Shown here piece by piece: positions 9,201-17,590 of a DNA stretch of 64,000 nucleotides. Position 1 is the stretch's first letter; each line of letters opens with the position of its first letter. A program made the translations under genes and the position numbers. The notes below the pieces were generated by a model. It was given only the letters and a program-made list of their open reading frames with translations. It was not told the origin of the DNA and did not search any database. The DNA is from Saccharothrix carnea (GTDB lineage: Bacteria > Actinomycetota > Actinomycetes > Mycobacteriales > Pseudonocardiaceae), in assembly GCF_003014735.1 (NCBI RefSeq), contig NZ_PYAX01000002.1, forward strand, positions 248,001 to 312,000, in the 5' to 3' direction.

Positions 9201-9747
9201 GGTCGCCCCGTTCGGGCGAGTACCCGAACGTGTACCAGGCCCGGGTCGCCAGGTCGTCGCCGTCCGGCCGCGACGGCTCGTGCGGCTGCTGGCCCGCCCA
9301 TTCGATCAACGCCCTGGTCAGCACGCCCGCGACCCGGTCGGCCTCGCGCTCGTCCTGGCGGGACAGGTTGGTCCGGCCGGCCAGGATCCGCAGCATCGAC
9401 GGCGACAGGTCCGGGTACAGCAGCCGGCGGCCCTCCTCGGCGTCGAGCCGCGGCGGCTGGTGGCCGCACAGCATGTGCGCGATCTCGTGCAGCAGGATGA
9501 GCAGCCGGTGCACCCAGCTGCGGGCCGTGGTTACGATGATGACGTGCACCTCGTCCTCGGTGACGGCCCACAGGCCGCTCGTGCCGCCCGCGCCGAGGTC
9601 GTCGAACCGCAGGATGATCTCCCTCCGCAACCGCCGGGCCATGACCTCGCACAACCGGACGCACACCGCCTCGGTCGTCGCCGACCGGTCGAGGTCCAGT
9701 TCGCGGATCAGCCCGTCGCGCAGCGCCCGCAGTTCCTTCGCCTTCAC
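9193..9747 (-). CDS. ImmA/IrrE-like zinc metallopeptidase
   Basis: A 184-residue protein with the gluzincin signature HEIAH at residues 87-91 and a downstream EREADRVAG, where the Glu supplies the third zinc ligand as in ImmA/IrrE peptidases. Family members cleave or inactivate XRE-type repressors, turning a stress signal into derepression. Here the candidate substrate is the XRE-like regulator encoded 23 bases upstream. No HTH is fused to the peptidase. It overlaps the next gene by eight bases. Catalytic residues look complete. The regulator-cleavage role follows from the family and gene order and is untested. Confidence 0.82.
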   Translation of the reverse strand: MKAKELRALRDGLIRELDLDRSATTEAVCVRLCEVMARRLRREIILRFDDLGAGGTSGLWAVTEDEVHVIIVTTARSWVHRLLILLHEIAHMLCGHQPPRLDAEEGRRLLYPDLSPSMLRILAGRTNLSRQDEREADRVAGVLTRALIEWAGQQPHEPSRPDGDDLATRAWYTFGYSPERGDRG

Positions 9748-9770
9748 CTGATCACCACGCGGCCACGTCG

Positions 9771-10493
9771 TCAGTGGGTCTCGTCATCGGCCACCCCCGG
9801 TTCGAGCACCCGCCTGATGGCGTCCTCGGCCGCGAGGCCGGGGTGCAGCGCGCGCACGAGTGCGAGCAGGATCTTGTTGCGCACCCCCGGCGGCGGGGGT
9901 TGTTCCGCGGTGCGCAGGATGACGGTGTTCACGCCGAGCTTGTCCATCGCCAGCCGGGTCTCCAACTGCTCGTCCACCCGGGCGGCCAGCTCGTCGTCGA
10001 AGAAGTACGCGGGCGCGGCGCCGAACGCCTCCGCCAGCCCGAGGATGTGCTTGAGCCTGGGGTTGTCGCTGGTGCCGGCGAGGAGTTCGCGGATGTAGTT
10101 GGCCGAGATCGAGCCGTACGGGCCGCCGCAGATCCGGCTCGCGACCTCCTCCGGCGAGAACGGGCCGCGGTCGGCCGGGTACACGGTGCTGAACAGGTGC
10201 CGCAGCGCGCCGCGCCGCCACGCCGGCCGTTCGCCCTCGTGCAGGTGCGCCCGACCGCCGACGAAGCACGCCGGGTGCACGCCGAGCGCGTTGGCCAGTC
10301 CCTCGATCGTGCGGCACGTGGGGTTGTCCTTGTCGCCACGGCGCAGCTGCGAGATGTAGGTGTGCGTGATCTCGCCGCCGTCGAGGCGGATCCGCTCGGC
10401 CAGTTCCACGTTCGTGTAGCGCGGCCGGTCGCCGGGACGCAGGCACAGTCCATCGAGGATGTCGGCGAATAGCCGCTGCCCGCCCGCGGTCAT
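9771..10493 (-). CDS. XRE-family regulator with duplicated HTH-like unit
   Basis: A 240-residue protein. Residues 28-75 form an XRE helix-turn-helix (VELAERIRL ... YISQLRRGDKDNPTCRTI ... LANALGV). Residues 110-170 repeat the pattern (EVASRI ... YIRELLAGTSDNPRLKHI ... LAEAFGA), so two HTH-like units lie in tandem, each followed by a similar P-A-x-F turn. ATG 10493 is chosen because GAGGGG precedes it by six bases; the longer frame upstream lacks coding character and runs through an inverted repeat. First gene of the operon and probably its autorepressor, acting at the repeats 17-130 bases upstream. The IrrE-like protein next door may inactivate it. Confidence 0.82.
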   Translation of the reverse strand: MTAGGQRLFADILDGLCLRPGDRPRYTNVELAERIRLDGGEITHTYISQLRRGDKDNPTCRTIEGLANALGVHPACFVGGRAHLHEGERPAWRRGALRHLFSTVYPADRGPFSPEEVASRICGGPYGSISANYIRELLAGTSDNPRLKHILGLAEAFGAAPAYFFDDELAARVDEQLETRLAMDKLGVNTVILRTAEQPPPPGVRNKILLALVRALHPGLAAEDAIRRVLEPGVADDETH

Positions 10494-10509
10494 GTCCACC
10501 CCTCGACTG

Positions 10510-10551
10510 CTTGATCCCGCAAGCACTTCCACTGCCGCTGGCGGGGTCAAG
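10510..10551. promoter_or_regulatory. inverted repeat upstream of the XRE operon
   Basis: Arms CTTGATCCCGC and GCGGGGTCAAG pair over 10 of 11 bases with a 20-base centre, starting 17 bases before the XRE start. Either an operator for the XRE protein or a leader hairpin. Confidence 0.5.
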
Positions 10552-10623
10552 CTACTCCGCAACACCAGTTGATTCCAAGGTGGGCCACCAGTAGCCTGAC
10601 CACGGCGGTTCCACTGCCGTTGG
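10527..10623. promoter_or_regulatory. two direct repeats TTCCACTGCCGYTGG, putative operators
   Basis: TTCCACTGCCGCTGG (10527-10541) recurs as TTCCACTGCCGTTGG (10609-10623), 14 of 15 bases identical, 82 bases apart. Both lie in the promoter region of the XRE operon, the first inside the inverted-repeat centre. Their position fits binding sites for the two-HTH regulator. Confidence 0.5.
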
Positions 10624-10901
10624 GGGTAGGGAGCGTTGGCGTCCTGAGAGTGGAACGGTAGGAATGGGCCGGCTGCGCGGTGCGGCGAGATCCCGGTGAC
10701 CACGCCGGTCGTCACCAGGCCCTGCGGTTGTGCCGCCGCCTCCGCCACGGCGGCACGCACTGAGGGGTGCGCAGGGTCGAGGGATCTCGTGGACGGGCGA
10801 GCCGCGCGGGTACTCCGGAATTCCCGCCGATCACGTGTCGGGTCCGACCTCCTCGGCTACCCCGGTGGCGTTGGGATCACGCCGAGCGCCGGAGGTGGGC
10901 G

Positions 10902-11894
10902 ATGACCAGCCCGGACATCATGAAGAGCCCGGAGAGCGCGGTCGGCCGCGGTGCGGTGGTGGTCGGGTTCGACGGCTCGCGGCGGTCGAGGCAGGCCGCG
11001 CGCTGGGCGGCGCGCGAGGCGGCGAGCCGAGGGGCACGCCTGGTCGTGGTGAACGTGATCCGCGGGCCGTTCCCCGAGGTGGTGGTGACGCCGGTGTCCG
11101 CGCCGCTGCCGCAGCTCGTCGGCGAGCGGGCCGTGCGCGCGTACACGAAGGACCACCTGGCCGAGCTCGCCGCCGAGTGCGCGCAGGTCGCGCCCGGGGT
11201 CGAGGTCGACACCCGCGCGTTCGACGGGCACCCGGCGGCCGTGCTCGCCGAGGTCGGTCGGGAGGCGCAGCTGCTCGTCGTCGGCTCGACCGGCGCGACC
11301 GGGCTGGCCAGGGTGTTCGCCGGCTCCGTCACCTCGGACCTGGCCCACCACTTCGCCCGGCCTCTCGTGGTCGTCCGCCACGAAGACGGCGACGCTGACG
11401 CCGACGCCGCCGTCGACGCCGCCGTCGACACCGGTGACGGCCGGGTCGTGGTCGGGGTCGACGGGTCGGAGCCGAGCGACCGCGCGGTCGAGTTCGCGGT
11501 GGACCACGTCGCCAGGCACGGAGGAACGCTGATCGGCGTGCACGCCACGACGGGCCTGCCGGTGGACGCGATGGCGCCGGGCGGTGCCTGGGGACAGGGG
11601 CTCGGGCTCGGCCTGGACGTCGAGCAGCTGCGCACGGCCGCGGACGCGCTGGTCGCCGAGTCGTTCGCCGGTCCGCTGGCACGTCACCCCGGGGTGCGGG
11701 CGGAGCGGGTGGTGTCGTTGGCCCGGCCGTCGCAGGCCCTGGTCGAGGAGGCCGAAGGCGCGTCGCTGCTGGTCGTCGGCAGTCACGGGCACGGCGCGCT
11801 GCGACGCGCCCTGCTCGGCTCGGTCAGCCACGCGATGCTCCACCACGCACCGTGCCCGCTGGCCGTCGTGCGTGGTGACGGGTCCGAGCACTGA
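10902..11894 (+). CDS. tandem-domain universal stress protein
   Basis: A 330-residue cytoplasmic protein with two UspA domains. Each has the ATP-binding signature G-2x-G-9x-G-S/T: GSTGATGLARVFAGSVT in the first, GSHGHGALRRALLGSVS in the second, so both sites look intact. An acidic alanine/aspartate linker (DADADAAVDAAVD) joins them, encoded by a short GACGCC/GTCGAC repeat. ATG 10902 follows GGAGGTGGG at proper spacing; the upstream open frame is not family sequence. Such proteins bind ATP and respond to starvation, hypoxia or redox stress in actinobacteria. The next gene starts 35 bases on, so joint expression with the M20 peptidase is possible. Confidence 0.9.
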   Translation: MTSPDIMKSPESAVGRGAVVVGFDGSRRSRQAARWAAREAASRGARLVVVNVIRGPFPEVVVTPVSAPLPQLVGERAVRAYTKDHLAELAAECAQVAPGVEVDTRAFDGHPAAVLAEVGREAQLLVVGSTGATGLARVFAGSVTSDLAHHFARPLVVVRHEDGDADADAAVDAAVDTGDGRVVVGVDGSEPSDRAVEFAVDHVARHGGTLIGVHATTGLPVDAMAPGGAWGQGLGLGLDVEQLRTAADALVAESFAGPLARHPGVRAERVVSLARPSQALVEEAEGASLLVVGSHGHGALRRALLGSVSHAMLHHAPCPLAVVRGDGSEH

Positions 11895-11929
11895 CCCGCG
11901 CGCCAGGCGCCGGATGGTAGGAAGGCCTG

Positions 11930-13261
11930 GTGAACAACGTGGAAGACGGGGCCGGGCTGCGGCTCGCGCAGGACGAGGTCGTGTCGCTGGCCAGCGAGTT
12001 GATCAGGATCGACACGACCAACACGGGGGACCCGGCCACGGTCGTCGGGGAGCGCGCGGCGGCCGAGTGGGTCGCCGAGAAGCTGGGCGAGGTCGGTTAC
12101 GAGACCACCTACGTCGAATCGGGGGCCAAGGGCCGCGGCAACGTGATCGCCCGCCTGGCCGGCGCCGACCCGTCCCGGGGCGCGCTGCTGGTGCACGGTC
12201 ACCTGGACGTGGTGCCCGCCGACGCCTCGGAGTGGTCGGTGCACCCGTTCTCCGGCGCGGTCCAGGACGGGTACGTGTGGGGCCGCGGCGCGGTCGACAT
12301 GAAGGACATGGTCGCGATGACGCTCGCGATCGCGCGGCGGTTCAAGCGGGACGGCGTGGTGCCGCCGCGTGACATCGTGTTCGCGTTCCTGGCCGACGAG
12401 GAGGCCGGTGGCCTGTTCGGCGCCAAGTGGCTGGTGGACAACCGGCCGGAGCTGTTCGAAGGCGTCACCGAGGCGATCAGCGAGGTCGGCGGCTTCTCCA
12501 TCACGCTCAAGGACGACGTCCGGGCCTACCTGGTGGAGACCGCCGAGAAGGGCATCCGCTGGCTCAAGCTGCGCGTGCGCGGCACCGCGGGCCACGGCTC
12601 GATGATCCACAACGACAACGCGGTGGCCAAGCTCGCGGCGGCCGTGACCAAGCTGGGCCAGCACCGGTTCCCGGTGGTGCTCTCGCCGTCCGTGCGCGAG
12701 TTCCTCGCCGGTGTCTCGGAGATCACCGGCCTGGAGTTCCCCGAGGACGACCTGGAAGGCTCGATCGGCAAGCTCGGCGCGTTGTCGCGGATGATCGGCG
12801 CGACCCTGCGCGACACGGCCAACCCGACCATGCTGTCCGCCGGGTACAAGGCGAACGTCATCCCGTCTCTCGCCGAGGCCACCGTGGACTGCCGCATCCT
12901 GCCGGGCCGCGAGGAGGCGTTCGACCGCGAGCTGGCCGAGCTGCTCGGCCCCGACGTGGAGCGGGAGTGGCTGGGGCTGCCGCCGGTCGAGACGACGTTC
13001 GACGGCGCGCTGGTCGACGCGATGACGGCGTCCATCACCGCCGAGGACCCCGGCGCGAAGGTGCTGCCGTACATGCTGTCCGGCGGCACGGACGCCAAGT
13101 CGTTCCAGCAGCTGGGCATCCGCAACTTCGGCTTCGCCCCGCTGAAGCTGCCCGCCGACCTGGACTTCTCCGGCCTGTTCCACGGCGTGGACGAGCGGGT
13201 GCCGGTCGACGCGCTCCAGTTCGGCGTGCGCGTGCTGGACCGCTTCCTGCGCAACTCGTGA
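11930..13261 (+). CDS. M20/M25/M40 family zinc metallopeptidase
   Basis: A 443-residue cytoplasmic di-zinc peptidase/deacylase. The metal ligands are present: HGHLDVVP (His), RGAVDMKD (bridging Asp), ADEEAGG (catalytic Glu and ligand Glu), and a late HGVDERVPVD (His). The Bacterial dimerisation domain is inserted between them (GTAGHGSMIHNDNAVAKL). This matches the YgeY/Dug1-like dipeptidase or acetylornithine-deacetylase superfamily; the exact substrate cannot be named. GTG 11930 sits behind GGAAGG. A perfect-looking hairpin closes the gene. Length is normal for the family. Confidence 0.9.
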   Translation: MNNVEDGAGLRLAQDEVVSLASELIRIDTTNTGDPATVVGERAAAEWVAEKLGEVGYETTYVESGAKGRGNVIARLAGADPSRGALLVHGHLDVVPADASEWSVHPFSGAVQDGYVWGRGAVDMKDMVAMTLAIARRFKRDGVVPPRDIVFAFLADEEAGGLFGAKWLVDNRPELFEGVTEAISEVGGFSITLKDDVRAYLVETAEKGIRWLKLRVRGTAGHGSMIHNDNAVAKLAAAVTKLGQHRFPVVLSPSVREFLAGVSEITGLEFPEDDLEGSIGKLGALSRMIGATLRDTANPTMLSAGYKANVIPSLAEATVDCRILPGREEAFDRELAELLGPDVEREWLGLPPVETTFDGALVDAMTASITAEDPGAKVLPYMLSGGTDAKSFQQLGIRNFGFAPLKLPADLDFSGLFHGVDERVPVDALQFGVRVLDRFLRNS

Positions 13262-13266
13262 CGCGA

Positions 13267-13294
13267 CGGGTGCCGTCCGCGCGGGCGGCACCCG
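13267..13294 (+). terminator. terminator hairpin after the M20 peptidase gene
   Basis: CGGGTGCCGTCCGC pairs with GCGGGCGGCACCCG (13 of 14 positions, no loop bases between the arms as written, so the tip opens to a small loop). It lies six bases beyond the stop. Confidence 0.65.
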
Positions 13295-13437
13295 TTCCCG
13301 CGCGTTCGGCCGCAATATTCGTGGCACGCCCGCCGCGCGATTCGTCCGATCGAATGCACGTTCCGGCCACTGGCGAGTTGGCCGCCACCGCCGCCTCGAT
13401 ACTGCTCGGATCGGTTCCGAGGGAATGAGGCGCAAGG

Positions 13438-16242
13438 GTGAACGATCCGCTCTTCCGTGGTGTCCACGTGCTGCTGTCGGTCGTCCGGGACCTCGTGGAC
13501 CGGCCGGGGTGGAGCCCGCGTCGAGGACGGGACGGCCTGCGCGGCGACCGACCGCTCCCGCTGCTCTGCCTGGTCGGTGATCCGGACGGCGGGACCGACG
13601 TGCCGAAGGCGCTGGACGTCCGCCTGGAGAAGATCGACGCCCGGCGCAAGCGCAAGGTGCCGCACGCCCACGTGGAGGCGGAACGCGCGGCGGAGGTCGC
13701 CGAGGCCCGGTGGTCGCAGGTCGAGCGCGAGGCGCCGCTGCTGCCGCTGCTGGACGTGCTGCACAGCCGGTTGCTGGCCGACCGGTTCGCCCTGGACCGG
13801 CTCAGGTCGTTCCGCCACTACCGGCTGGTCGACTGGCTCACCGGCAGGCGCCTGCAACCGCCCCAGATCAGGCCGGACGGCCGTGCGATCGTGCGGGAGC
13901 TGCGCGACTGGTACGACGCCGCCGACCGCGCCGTCGACGTGGAGCAGCAGTCGGCGTTGCACCAGGTCGCCGGGCAGTCGGTGCTCGCGCGGCTCGCGAT
14001 GGCGCTGTTCACGGTCTGGCACCGGCCGCTGAGGTTCCGGTTGTGGCTGCGCGGTGTGCCGCTGATCGGCCGGGAACCGCGGTGGCTGATGCGGCAGCCG
14101 TTCATGGTGCCCGGCCACTCCACCACGTTCACCGGGTTCGCCGAACGCCTCACCGCGGGCAGGCGCGCGGAGGAGAACCCCGAGCACGTCAAGAAGCTGC
14201 TCGTGCACGCGTTCCTCCAGGACCTGCGCCAGGCCTACCGGCCACGCGGCCTGCGGCTGCGCCGGTGGCAGCGCACCGCGTACACGGTCGTGCTGCTGTC
14301 GGGCCTCACCGAGGACAACGGCGGCTGGGAGCTGTTGCGGCTGATCAACGACGTCCGCAACGAGTCGACCGAGCACGACCCGCTGCTGGTGATCGCCACC
14401 GCGGCCGACAAGCCCGCGGACCTGCAGCCCGGTCGGCCGGTCGAGCCGGTCAGCCGGATCAAGGCGGAGCTCGACGCGTGGGCGGCCGGGCTGCCCGTGC
14501 ACCGGCAGGCGTTGCGGGCGGACGCGCGGTTCGTCTTCGTGCGGTTGCCCGAAGAGTCGGACGACCGGGCGCTCACCCAGGCCGACGAGTCGGCCTGGCA
14601 GGACCTGGGTGACATCCGCCCGCGCCGACCACCGCTGCCCGCCCGCAAGCCGGTCGTCGTCGGCGTGGTGCTCGCCCTGCTGGCCGCCGTGGCGCTGACC
14701 GGCGGTCGGTGGGGACTGGTGCGCGTGGACAACGACTGCCTGCCCGACCCCGCGCCCGGTGTCGCGGTCCGGTGGGTCGACGCCATCCAGTCGTGCGTGG
14801 GCTACAGCGACGACCCGGCCCGGGTCTTCGGGCAGGACCGGCGGCTGCGGGCGGCCCAGCTCGCGGTGTTCGAGCTGAACGCCGAGGCCGAGCGGCTCTA
14901 CGCGGACAGTCCCGAGCGGACGCTGGTGAGCGTGGTCTACTTCGCCGACCTGACCCACCCGGTGTCCGACCCGGGCGCGGACGCGTCCACGTCCGAGGAG
15001 CTGGAAGGGCTGCTGGTCCGGCAGGAGGCCCAGAACCGGCCGAGCACCACCGAACCGCTGCTGCGGGTGTACGTGGCCAACGGCGGCGACCGGATGGCCG
15101 CCGCTCGCACCGTCGTGGACGACCTGCTCGAACCGCTGCTGGCGACCGATCCCACGATCGTCGGCGTGATCGGCATGGGGTTGACCGTGGACGCCACGGA
15201 GAGCGCCATCGGTGCGCTGGGCGACCTCGGCACGCCGGTGGTGGCCACCACGCTCACCGGCGAGGTGCTGGGCAGCCGGTCGCCGCTGTACTTCCAGCTC
15301 GTCCCGGGCAACGCGGTGCAGGCCGAGCTGGTCGCCGAGTACGCGCGCCGCGTCGGCAAGCGGGTCACCGTCTACCACCCGCCGCTGTCGGACAACTACC
15401 TCGACAGCCTGGTGTCCAAGCTGCTGACCGCGCTGCGCACCGACCAGACCGCCACCCGGTCCTGGCAACGGCAGGTCGGCGAGGTGGAGATCGTGTGCGG
15501 TCGGCGGAACATCGCCTTCTTCGCGGGCCGTGAGGGGGAGTTCGCCGATTTCCTCAAGGAGGTCGTGGACCAGTGCCAGAACGACCGGCCCGAGGTCATC
15601 GGCGACGACACCACGTCCCGGTTCGTCGCGCAGAGCGACCTGAGGCTGCAGAACGAGTTCAAGGGCATCGCGGTGTCGTTCGTGTCGATGGGGTCGCGGG
15701 TCGTGCTGTCCGGTCCCGACTGCGTCACCAAGGGCCTGCCCTCCGCGCCGGACGCCGACAACCCCGGCTCCCGCCCGCTGGTCGCGTTCTGCACGGGTCA
15801 CCACCGGGTGCGGCAGCGGATCACCGGGCCGGGCCGGGTGGCCGACTTCGCCCGGCTGCTCGCCGAGTCCGACGACCACATGCCGTGGCCGGGTGAGCGG
15901 ATCGGGCTGGCCTACGACGCGGCCGGCCTGTTCGTCGAGGCCGTGCGGGAGAACCGGATGCGGACCAGGGTGCCCAACCCGGACCCCTCGGCACCGTCGA
16001 CCGGCCCCCGCCGGCCCGTCCACCGGGCCGCCATCGCGCAGGAACTGCGCGAGCCCGCCGAGTTCGGCGGCGCCACCGGCCCGATCGCCTTCGGCCGCTC
16101 CCGAACCGGTCTCACCCGCCCGCTGGCGATCCTGACCATCTCCGACCTGCACGACCTCGCCGAGGTGCCGACCTGCGCCTACGAGATCAGCGCGCCGACC
16201 GACCAGGCCACACCGCGCCCGTGGGGCACACCGGACTGCTGA
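13438..16242 (+). CDS. single-span membrane protein with extracellular periplasmic-binding-protein-like domain
   Basis: A 934-residue protein of unusual build. Residues 1-400 are cytoplasmic, with a start (LPLLCLVGDPDGG) where STAND/AAA proteins carry a P-loop, but no GKT/S, so nucleotide binding is doubtful. One hydrophobic helix (VVVGVVLALLAAVALTGG, about 404-421) follows a basic-proline stretch. Residues 430-925 face outside and match a type 1 periplasmic-binding fold of the LivJ/receptor class (VGVIGMGLTVDATESAIGAL, PVVATTLTG, VAEYARRVGKRVTVYHP, RIGLAYDAAGLFVEAV). Such a fold normally lies on lipoproteins feeding ABC importers; here it is tethered to a cytoplasmic domain, as in a receptor. 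No transporter genes adjoin. GTG 13438 is the only plausible start. Function unknown. Confidence 0.7.
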   Translation: MNDPLFRGVHVLLSVVRDLVDRPGWSPRRGRDGLRGDRPLPLLCLVGDPDGGTDVPKALDVRLEKIDARRKRKVPHAHVEAERAAEVAEARWSQVEREAPLLPLLDVLHSRLLADRFALDRLRSFRHYRLVDWLTGRRLQPPQIRPDGRAIVRELRDWYDAADRAVDVEQQSALHQVAGQSVLARLAMALFTVWHRPLRFRLWLRGVPLIGREPRWLMRQPFMVPGHSTTFTGFAERLTAGRRAEENPEHVKKLLVHAFLQDLRQAYRPRGLRLRRWQRTAYTVVLLSGLTEDNGGWELLRLINDVRNESTEHDPLLVIATAADKPADLQPGRPVEPVSRIKAELDAWAAGLPVHRQALRADARFVFVRLPEESDDRALTQADESAWQDLGDIRPRRPPLPARKPVVVGVVLALLAAVALTGGRWGLVRVDNDCLPDPAPGVAVRWVDAIQSCVGYSDDPARVFGQDRRLRAAQLAVFELNAEAERLYADSPERTLVSVVYFADLTHPVSDPGADASTSEELEGLLVRQEAQNRPSTTEPLLRVYVANGGDRMAAARTVVDDLLEPLLATDPTIVGVIGMGLTVDATESAIGALGDLGTPVVATTLTGEVLGSRSPLYFQLVPGNAVQAELVAEYARRVGKRVTVYHPPLSDNYLDSLVSKLLTALRTDQTATRSWQRQVGEVEIVCGRRNIAFFAGREGEFADFLKEVVDQCQNDRPEVIGDDTTSRFVAQSDLRLQNEFKGIAVSFVSMGSRVVLSGPDCVTKGLPSAPDADNPGSRPLVAFCTGHHRVRQRITGPGRVADFARLLAESDDHMPWPGERIGLAYDAAGLFVEAVRENRMRTRVPNPDPSAPSTGPRRPVHRAAIAQELREPAEFGGATGPIAFGRSRTGLTRPLAILTISDLHDLAEVPTCAYEISAPTDQATPRPWGTPDC

Positions 16243-16273
16243 TCACCTCGGCGGCCGTGATTCGTGCAGTGAC

Positions 16274-16306
16274 GGGGTGCCGTCCACACCGTGCGGACGG
16301 CACCCC
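16274..16306. terminator. bidirectional terminator between convergent genes
   Basis: A perfect 12-bp stem (GGGGTGCCGTCC / GGACGGCACCCC) with a 9-base loop lies between the stop of the membrane receptor-like gene and the stop of the HAF-repeat gene, and can serve both. Confidence 0.75.
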
Positions 16307-16313
16307 GGGTGGA

Positions 16314-17336
16314 TCAGCCGACGATCCAGCGGAGGGCGCGGTTCGGTTCGTACTGGCCGGAGTTGCCGACGATCACGCCCGACCGGTTGATGGCCCACGC
16401 GGTGCCCGTGTAGGCGGTAGCGGGCAGGCCGAGGCCGAGAGAGGCGCCGTTCGAGTCCCAGCGGGTCGGTACGGACTGGCCCGTGGAGTCCTGCGCGCTG
16501 CCGACGGTGATGCCGTTCTCGTTGATCCCCCGCGCGATGCTGCCGTACGGGTTCGCGGCGCCGAGGTCGACGATCCGGCCGTCACGGGTCCAGCGCACGG
16601 CGTGCTGGCCGCCGTCGATGGTGAACGCGTAGCCGGCCACCTGGCCGTACCGGTTCACCGCGTTCGCCCTGGTGTCGCCGCCGCCGGGCAGTGACGCCAG
16701 CACGGTGACGGTGCCGTCCAGGTTCCACCGCACGGCACGTTCGAGCTGGCCCGCGTACACGCTGCCGGCCGCGATGCCGTTGGGTGCGACGCCGCCCATG
16801 AGGCTCGAGGTGGTCCCGGCGGGCAGGGGGAACTCGGTCAGCACACCGGCGGCGTCCCACTTCACCGCGCGGCGGTTGCCCGTCGACCGGTCCCAGCCCT
16901 CGCCGACGACCGTGCCGCTGTCGTCGATGCCCAGGCCCCAGCTGTCGCTGTGGCCGGGGACCAGGCCCAGGTCGGTGATCGTGCCGTCCAGGTTGAACCG
17001 CACCGCGCGGTTGGTCCCATCGGACACCTCCGAGTCACCCGCGATCACCCCGGTGCTGTTGATGCCGGTCGCGTTGCTGTACCGGCCACCGGGCAGCACG
17101 CCCAGGTCGGTGATGGTGGCACGGGCGGCCCACCTCGTCGCGCGGCTCCACCCGTTGCCGGAGGAGCGGCCGACTGCCACGCCGCTGTTGTTCACGGCCC
17201 GGGCGATGGACCAGGACGCACCGGGGATCGTGCCCAGGTCGGTCATCGTGGTGGCGGCTTGCGCGGTGCCGGTCAGGGCCGCGGTGGCCGCCACGGTCGC
17301 GGTCAGCACGGCGCCAAGTCTTCGGTGCAGGTGCAC
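16314..17336 (-). CDS. secreted HAF-repeat protein
   Basis: A 340-residue exported protein. Starting at GTG 17336, nine bases after GGAGGGG, it has a clear Sec signal (basic HLHRRLG, then a hydrophobic stretch ending TGTAQAA). The mature part is a run of about seven repeats of 40-48 residues with the HAF-type pattern TDLGxxPG...AxxINxxGxxxGxS...AVRWxxDG. These repeats are known only as a predicted beta-propeller-like family without assigned activity. A longer frame to 17387 is open but would place non-signal residues first. It is convergent with the receptor-like gene and divergent from the protease gene. Function unknown; extracellular. Confidence 0.8.
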   Translation of the reverse strand: MHLHRRLGAVLTATVAATAALTGTAQAATTMTDLGTIPGASWSIARAVNNSGVAVGRSSGNGWSRATRWAARATITDLGVLPGGRYSNATGINSTGVIAGDSEVSDGTNRAVRFNLDGTITDLGLVPGHSDSWGLGIDDSGTVVGEGWDRSTGNRRAVKWDAAGVLTEFPLPAGTTSSLMGGVAPNGIAAGSVYAGQLERAVRWNLDGTVTVLASLPGGGDTRANAVNRYGQVAGYAFTIDGGQHAVRWTRDGRIVDLGAANPYGSIARGINENGITVGSAQDSTGQSVPTRWDSNGASLGLGLPATAYTGTAWAINRSGVIVGNSGQYEPNRALRWIVG

Positions 17337-17461
17337 GGGTTGTTTCCCCTCCGTAGGGTCCCTGTGCTCGGGGTTCGAGCCCGGCAAGGGTAAGCGGGGG
17401 CTGTGCCGGCACGGGGTGGAATTCCGCCGATCACCGGCGGCCGGTCGGGCGAACCGGGGGA

Positions 17462-17491
17462 TTGACGGGCGGGCAGCGACGTTGGCATGGT
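17462..17491 (+). promoter_or_regulatory. putative promoter of the protease gene
   Basis: TTGACG (17462-17467) and CATGGT (17486-17491) are 18 bases apart, a passable sigma-70-type pair upstream of the palindrome and protease start. Confidence 0.4.
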
Positions 17492-17505
17492 CTGAACCAG
17501 CACCG

Positions 17506-17519
17506 TGAGAGCGCTCTCA
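17506..17519. promoter_or_regulatory. 14-bp palindrome TGAGAGCGCTCTCA, LacI-type operator
   Basis: A perfect palindrome with the AGCGCT centre shared by LacI/CebR-type operators of actinomycetes. It lies just downstream of the putative -10, where a bound repressor would block initiation of the protease gene. Confidence 0.6.
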
Positions 17520-17590
17520 ACGATGACCTGTCCCGGCTCGCGACCGGCCCTGCACCGGCCGCGAGCCGCCCTGTGGATGAGGAGGATCGC

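Larger units (their letters stand above)
10494..10901. other. 408-base divergent intergenic region
   Basis: It separates the minus-strand XRE operon from the plus-strand universal stress gene. The left third holds the repeats described separately. In the right two-thirds, apart from the ribosome-binding site GGAGGTGGG before 10902, I see no gene, RNA or further repeat. Confidence 0.5.

Noticed and set aside
12526..16152. 1208-codon open frame on the minus strand
   Set aside because: It is antisense to the M20 peptidase and receptor-like genes, which have clear family motifs; its product is Arg/Gly/His-rich low-complexity sequence.
13438..16242. Ordinary ABC-transporter substrate-binding protein
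   Set aside because: No signal peptide or lipobox at the N-terminus, a 400-residue cytoplasmic domain precedes the membrane helix, and no permease or ATPase adjoins.
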